Shown piece by piece: positions 60,042-64,000 of a stretch of DNA of 64,000 bases. Position 1 is the first letter of the stretch, and each line of letters opens with the position of its first letter. The notes below the pieces were generated by a model. It did no database searches. It had not been told where the DNA came from and saw nothing but the letters and a program-made list of their open reading frames with translations. The DNA is from Rhynchopus sp. YZ270_cl-10. Lineage: Eukaryota; Euglenozoa; Diplonemea; Diplonemida; Diplonemidae. The position numbers and the translations under genes are program-made. The DNA lies in contig OZ037921.1 of the NCBI GenBank assembly GCA_964035575.1, positions 62,001 to 126,000 of the forward strand, given 5' to 3'.

Positions 60042-60830
60042 TCAACCTTTACACATACTTGCTCTTTTTGCTTGTGCTGCGGATAATTCTGTTAAGATTT
60101 TTGTGTGCCCTCCTATCCAGTCGTGATAATACTTGAGATACGGCGCAGTCATATTCTGTTCATCATTCGAAACATTCAGCACCTGTTTCCCGATCTCCTG
60201 GAACTCGTCCTCTGTCATTGCATTCACTTCGAAAGGGGTTTGGTCAGAAGGACGGAGCCTTCTGATATAATCCGAGATTGCTGTGTTGGAGAATTCGAGG
60301 ATGGTCTTGCAACTGTCCGTCTTTGATGAAAGCATGGTTGCCTGTGAACCGAAACTTCTGGCAAATGCCACCATGGTGTCGAAATCGAGATCATCCTTGC
60401 TCTCCAGCGTGATGTAGAGCACCAGCGGGTGTGCATCCTTCCTCGCGCGCTGCCGGACCTTCTTCGCATGTTTGATGAACTGGAGAAAACCAGAGAGACG
60501 TTTGGGGTGATCTGCACAGGCGCCGAATGCATCGTACACACTCCTATGAAGCTGACTGATAAAAGTGCTTTCTTTGACCCGCTCTACCATATGCTTCGCG
60601 CTCATTGACACTTCGACAACACCTTCCCCGTACTCCTCTTGCAGTAAAGACCGCATCAGTGTAGTTTTGCCTGAACCACTTTCACCTATCAGCATAAAGA
60701 ATCCACCCTTAGCACTGTCTTTATTGACGTACCTGCGCAGTTTCGTGCTCAGGCTCCCTTGTTGCTGTCTGGCAATGTATTTCTTGGGGGTCTTGGGGTT
60801 GTACGGTGCTGTGACAATCTCCGTGAGCAT
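60042..60830 (-). CDS. P-loop AAA/STAND-type ATPase
   Basis: 262 aa from the ATG at 60830 (MLTEIVTAPY); upstream frame codons lack an ATG. Walker A is GESGSGKTT at residues 49-57. The Walker B-like strand PLVLYITLES (136-144) has Thr where the usual Asp sits, so hydrolysis may be altered. The later pattern (arginine/serine sensor-like TMLSSKTDS, helix MTEDEFQEIGKQVL, and YHDWIGGHTKILTEL) follows archaeal-type and eukaryotic effector-type ATPases that end with a GGHP-like helix. The protein is just the ATPase core, with no fused domain. Role unknown. A GTATGT four codons before the stop could be an unused or true donor. Confidence 0.7.
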   Translation of the reverse strand: MLTEIVTAPYNPKTPKKYIARQQQGSLSTKLRRYVNKDSAKGGFFMLIGESGSGKTTLMRSLLQEEYGEGVVEVSMSAKHMVERVKESTFISQLHRSVYDAFGACADHPKRLSGFLQFIKHAKKVRQRARKDAHPLVLYITLESKDDLDFDTMVAFARSFGSQATMLSSKTDSCKTILEFSNTAISDYIRRLRPSDQTPFEVNAMTEDEFQEIGKQVLNVSNDEQNMTAPYLKYYHDWIGGHTKILTELSAAQAKRASMCKG

Positions 60831-60949
60831 GTTGTCGACTCGAAGGCAATCACAATCAATCAATCATCTAACTTTAAAATAATCCTTGGAAAAAGTAATA
60901 GGGATAGCAAAGGCAAACGCTGCAGTTGCATCACATGCAGTATAGGAGT

Positions 60950-61500
60950 TTGTTCTAATCCGGAGAGTCGAGTTCTGTGGGCTCACCGGGGAAGTTCTGG
61001 AAGCCTACAAGAAAAGCGAAGGGTAGGCTTCCGAAAGTCAAGGACGGCGCTTTTCTCCGCGACCTCAATGCTGGCGGTTACCCCCAGAAGAGGGTGAAGG
61101 CAGGTGGGCACAACGGGTATTAGAGGTTGGTTGATCTCAAGAACACCTTCTCACGCCCCACCGTTGTGTCACTTGCTTAGCACAAGATAGGGAAACGTAC
61201 ACTTCGTGAGATGCGAGGTGCCGAAGTCACAACAGAAGAAGAGACTGACAATTGCAGAGAGAGACTTTGCTTCAGCCCCGCACAGACAGCCAAATATGAA
61301 GACGCTGTAATCTACGACAAGAACAAGAAAGCAGAGCTTCACACCAAGTTCCAAAAAATGTTGAACTGGTGCTTCTCAAGCTTGCAAAAACACGAGGAAT
61401 CGACTCCGACGGCCTCACGGCCCCTGCCATCCGCCTAAGGTTGCTTGAAGATACATACCGCGACTTGGACCCTGTTGCCTTGCCATGATGCATCATAAAT
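60950..61500 (+). pseudogene. Decayed gene of unknown family
   Basis: Coding-like plus-strand stretches in more than one frame (DGAFLRDLNAGGYPQKR, LVDLKNTFSRPTVV, VTTEEETDNCRERLC, LRLLEDTYRDLDPVALP), broken in at least three places. It lies next to transposon DNA and is probably part of a mobile element. Family unknown. Confidence 0.45.
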
Positions 61501-61739
61501 AGTACCAATTGTGGGTCCCTCCAGGTACAAGATGTGGGTCCCAAAATAAAAAAGCCGAAAAAAGCCAAAAAAAGTGCATAAATTATCAAATTCCGGCGCA
61601 ACAACACATTTCCGGGGGGTTCTGGGGTGGTTTGGTGTGTTTTTTCGTGGTTTTTCGACCTTCTGACGAATATTCAGAAAAACAAAAGTTTCTACACAGT
61701 TTTATAGGCTTGTGCCATCCCCTAGCCCCCCCCCCCCCC

Positions 61740-63400
61740 CCCAGTAGGGGGGGCCGTCCGGCCGTTTTTGCTGTCCAAAACCACTTTTTTCGTAAAAACC
61801 CGCGAAAAACCCGAAAAAACACCCAAAAACCCCCCCAAACCCCCAAAAAATCACCCAAAACCACGAAAAACACACTTTTGAGCACTATTTCGTACTTTTT
61901 CCTGATTTTTTGGTGTTTTTTCCCGCTTTTTCCGCCTTTTTCCATGGAATTATACCCCCTAATATGCCTATAGAATCCCTGTACTGCTCACTGAGACAGC
62001 ATAGCGACCAGAGGCTCCTTATTCATCGTACCGGTGTCTTCGTCGTCAAGGGGTGCACAATCTTCCGCAAATTCCTGCATCTCTGTCTTTGTGAAGAGAT
62101 CAAGCACTCTAGTGTTGTACTTTTCAAGTTGCTACTTCTGGGTGCTTTGCATGGACCTGCCTTTGTGGTGCGCTTTGGTGTGTGCTGCGGCAAGTTCTTC
62201 CCTTGAGAGAGACGGAACCCAACCTAGACTGTAGAGGATGTCTAGGTTTCAACCTCAGTGCGGCGGTGTTGTCGGGGTGCTGGCTCCTTCCGTGGTGGCT
62301 TGCAACTTGGTCAAGGACGCCGACAACGGATTCACACGAATCATTGGTTATGGGAGGAGGCAAGCAAGGCTTTACTGTACTTAGGCACAGGATACGTTGT
62401 CATTTTCAGGGACCAAAAAAGTCCTAGCAAGTGTTGCAAGTACGATTTTACACAGCTCGGGAGGTCTGTCGGGCAGTTCGGAGGGATTTAGGCACTTCTG
62501 CGACTGCCTGAACACGCCTTTTGGGTTTTTGGGTTTTGGGTGCGAAAAACGTCAAAAAAGGGGAGGAAATACCGTTATTTTAAGCGTTGCAGACGCAAAA
62601 AACACCCTCAAAAACCCCCTAGGGACCCCAAAAAGCTGCAAAATCCACACATTTCCACCTCGGGACCTCATTGGAGGTGGACTGAGGTGTTTTTTTGGGT
62701 GTTTTGAATGAATTGAAATTATTTTTTTTTGGTACATAAGTGGTCTTCTGCTAGGCGTTGCATAGCCGTTGCTTAAGTGTTGCATAAGTGTTGCATGGCC
62801 TATAAAACCCTCCCAAGTGCCCAAAATGCTATTTTTCACCCTACATGAGGTCTGGGGGACATTTTCCTGGGTGTTTGGACACCATTCCGACTGCCTTAGC
62901 ACTTTTTTGGGGGTTTTCAGGTACAAAAAAAGTCAAAAAAGTGACTAAAAAAAGGGTACTTTTAAGCGTTTGGGGCACACACACCCACTGCAAAATGCAT
63001 CTGGGGCCCCCACAGGACCCCTAAAAGCTGTAAAAACCATATATTTCCACCCTGGGACCCCACCGGATGTGGACCGAGGTGTTTTTCGGGTGTTTAGAAG
63101 GAATTTTGTCTGACTGGAAAATTTTTTTGGTAAGTGTTGCATTTTGGCCATCTTGGTGACGATCTGGTGACGCCATTTTTGGAGATTTTTCACAAAAAAC
63201 CGATTTTTTTTAACCAGGAAAGTCTCTGTAGAGGTTGTCAGGTGGTTTAATGGGATATTTGGGTGATCCCCAGGGCGATTTGCGGCCAGGCACGCCCACC
63301 TTAGTGGATTTCTTCACCTAAATTTCAAAAAAATGGGTTTTGGACAGCAAATCCTTAAGGAATTCCTTATACGTGGCCCCCCCTACCCCCAGTGTTCCTA
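61740..63400. mobile_element. Second copy of the 4.7-kb transposon family
   Basis: The outer parts are inverted repeats: AGTAGGGGGGGCC with GCTGTCCAAAACC near 61744-61784, and the complement of the same near 63338-63392. Internal CTAAACACCC-type blocks (62620-62720, 63001-63110) match 5003-5080 and 5341-5420 in opposite orientation. The centre holds a decayed minus-strand frame (61985-62370). Exact ends are obscured by G/C runs. Confidence 0.55.
61985..62370 (-). pseudogene. Coding-like remnant inside the 61.7-63.4 kb element
   Basis: Minus-strand stretches LDQVASHHGRSQHPDNTAAL, REELAAAHTKAHHKGRSM and DLFTKTEMQEFAEDCAPL lie in order but in different frames, with an internal stop. Charged, gene-like composition. 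Likely the remains of a transposon protein; not classifiable. Confidence 0.4.
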
Positions 63401-63407
63401 ATTTTGC

Positions 63408-63492
63408 GTTTAAAACGTTTAAAACGTTTTAAACGTTTTAAATTATTTAAAACGCGTTTTAAACGTTTTAAACGTTTTAAACGTTTAAAACT
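63408..63492. repeat. AAACGTTT palindromic array
   Basis: About eight units of GTTTTAAAC/CGTTTTAAACG type in an AT-rich stretch, each unit self-complementary. Confidence 0.8.
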
Positions 63493-63639
63493 CGAATAAA
63501 AAACGGGTGACAGTTCTGCACAAAAAAACGTAAAAAAAGTGGGGGGAATTTTTCGAATTTTTTTTTTCTGTATCAAAAATCATAGTTTTGGTGCATCTGG
63601 GGTCAATTTAGCCTGGTTTTTCTTGGTTTCTCCTGCTAA

Positions 63640-64000
63640 CTTGTTTCCTGTACGGTACCCTAATGAGTGCGCTAAAACCTGGCTGATCAAGCGCTTGGTG
63701 CCAGCATTTGATGTGTCAAAAATTCCCAGCGGGTTCCAGATGGGTAACAGGGTACTTAAGGCTGAGTATGACAGGGTCATGGTTCCTGTGAGAGCAGCCC
63801 TAGCAAAGAGCCTGCACATCTCGGTATACGTTGATGGCTGGAAGGCGCACAACGACGAGAAGGTGTTCACCCTTGTCGCGAGGGTGCGGATGCCCGCCCT
63901 GTAAGCACAAAAGTTTTGGAGGAGGACTTGCACAATGCGGAGGAGATCTGCACGCACCTGCATGAGAAAAAGATAAGTTGAGTGGGCTAGTGTGTGATGG
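63640..64000 (+). pseudogene. hAT-family transposase fragment, decayed
   Basis: Plus-strand frame with NECAKTWLIKRLVPAFDV, IPSGFQMGNRVLKAEYDR, then VRAALAKSLHISVYVDGWKA, matching the hAT transposase pattern (P-S-r...LL...Y...V...L...l.l.DGW). The frame stops at 63902. Coding signal goes on in a shifted frame (VLEEDLHNAEEICTHLHE) and shifts again to KLSGLVCDG at the edge, so at least two frameshifts. The start is lost in AT-rich DNA near 63540. It could mobilise the hAT elements here only if an intact relative exists elsewhere. Confidence 0.55.

Noticed and set aside
4700-63400. CRISPR array in the regularly repeated regions
   Set aside because: Repeat units lack uniform unique spacers. The arrays are minisatellites, subterminal transposon repeats or simple repeats in eukaryotic DNA.
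1-64000. tRNA, 5S or rRNA genes
   Set aside because: I looked for GGTTCRA-type T arms with paired acceptor stems and for conserved rRNA stretches, and found none that hold up.

Overview
The window looks like nuclear DNA from a compact-genome protist. Coding regions are GC-rich and intergenic DNA is AT-rich with long homopolymer runs. Seven short introns (54-137 nt) can be read; all begin GTAT and end (A/T)CAG. This suits an intron-poor microbial eukaryote. A free-living metamonad such as Kipferlia is my best guess, but no taxonomic marker is present, so that is inference.

All confident genes lie on the minus strand. From left to right they are: an N-terminally lipidated P-loop protein running off the left edge (1-807); dynactin p62/DCTN4 (939-2350); a SCY1-like pseudokinase with HEAT repeats and an extra SH3-like module (7563-9995); an unknown three-exon basic protein (19942-20711); an exon of a coiled-coil protein (about 21480-21936); a secreted or membrane WD40 protein (33509-35782); a tail-anchored ankyrin protein (37868-39395); an intact LINE (39524-47653) whose ORF2 carries an OTU protease domain; an ACSS3/PrpE-type acyl-CoA synthetase (48624-50636); an 1819-residue secreted repeat protein (52865-58324); a small two-exon protein (59213-59674); and an AAA-like ATPase (60042-60830). 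They do not form an obvious pathway. DCTN4 and SCYL1 are cytoskeleton and trafficking genes.

The spaces between genes are crowded with DNA transposons and short repeats. Several elements have exact target duplications. There are hAT-type elements with 8-bp duplications (23273-32046, 24061-26766, 28024-28760, 36775-37412), a piggyBac-type MITE flanked by TTAA (11882-12867), a TA-flanked palindromic MITE (16372-16604) inside a long-TIR element (15806-18248), and two opposed elements sharing a 9-bp duplication (23962-28843 and 28853-31966). At 23.3-32.0 kb these are nested three levels deep. A decayed hAT-like transposase lies at the right edge.

A second layer is a set of at least five families of short (35-90 bp) dispersed repeats at about 26 sites, nearly all hairpin-forming. 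Every copy lies on the plus strand, opposite to the genes. One family shows a compensatory base change in its stem. These are the least explained feature of the window.

An abrupt 8-bp to 7-bp switch in a pyrimidine tandem array (58765-59213) touches the stop codon of the 59-kb gene.
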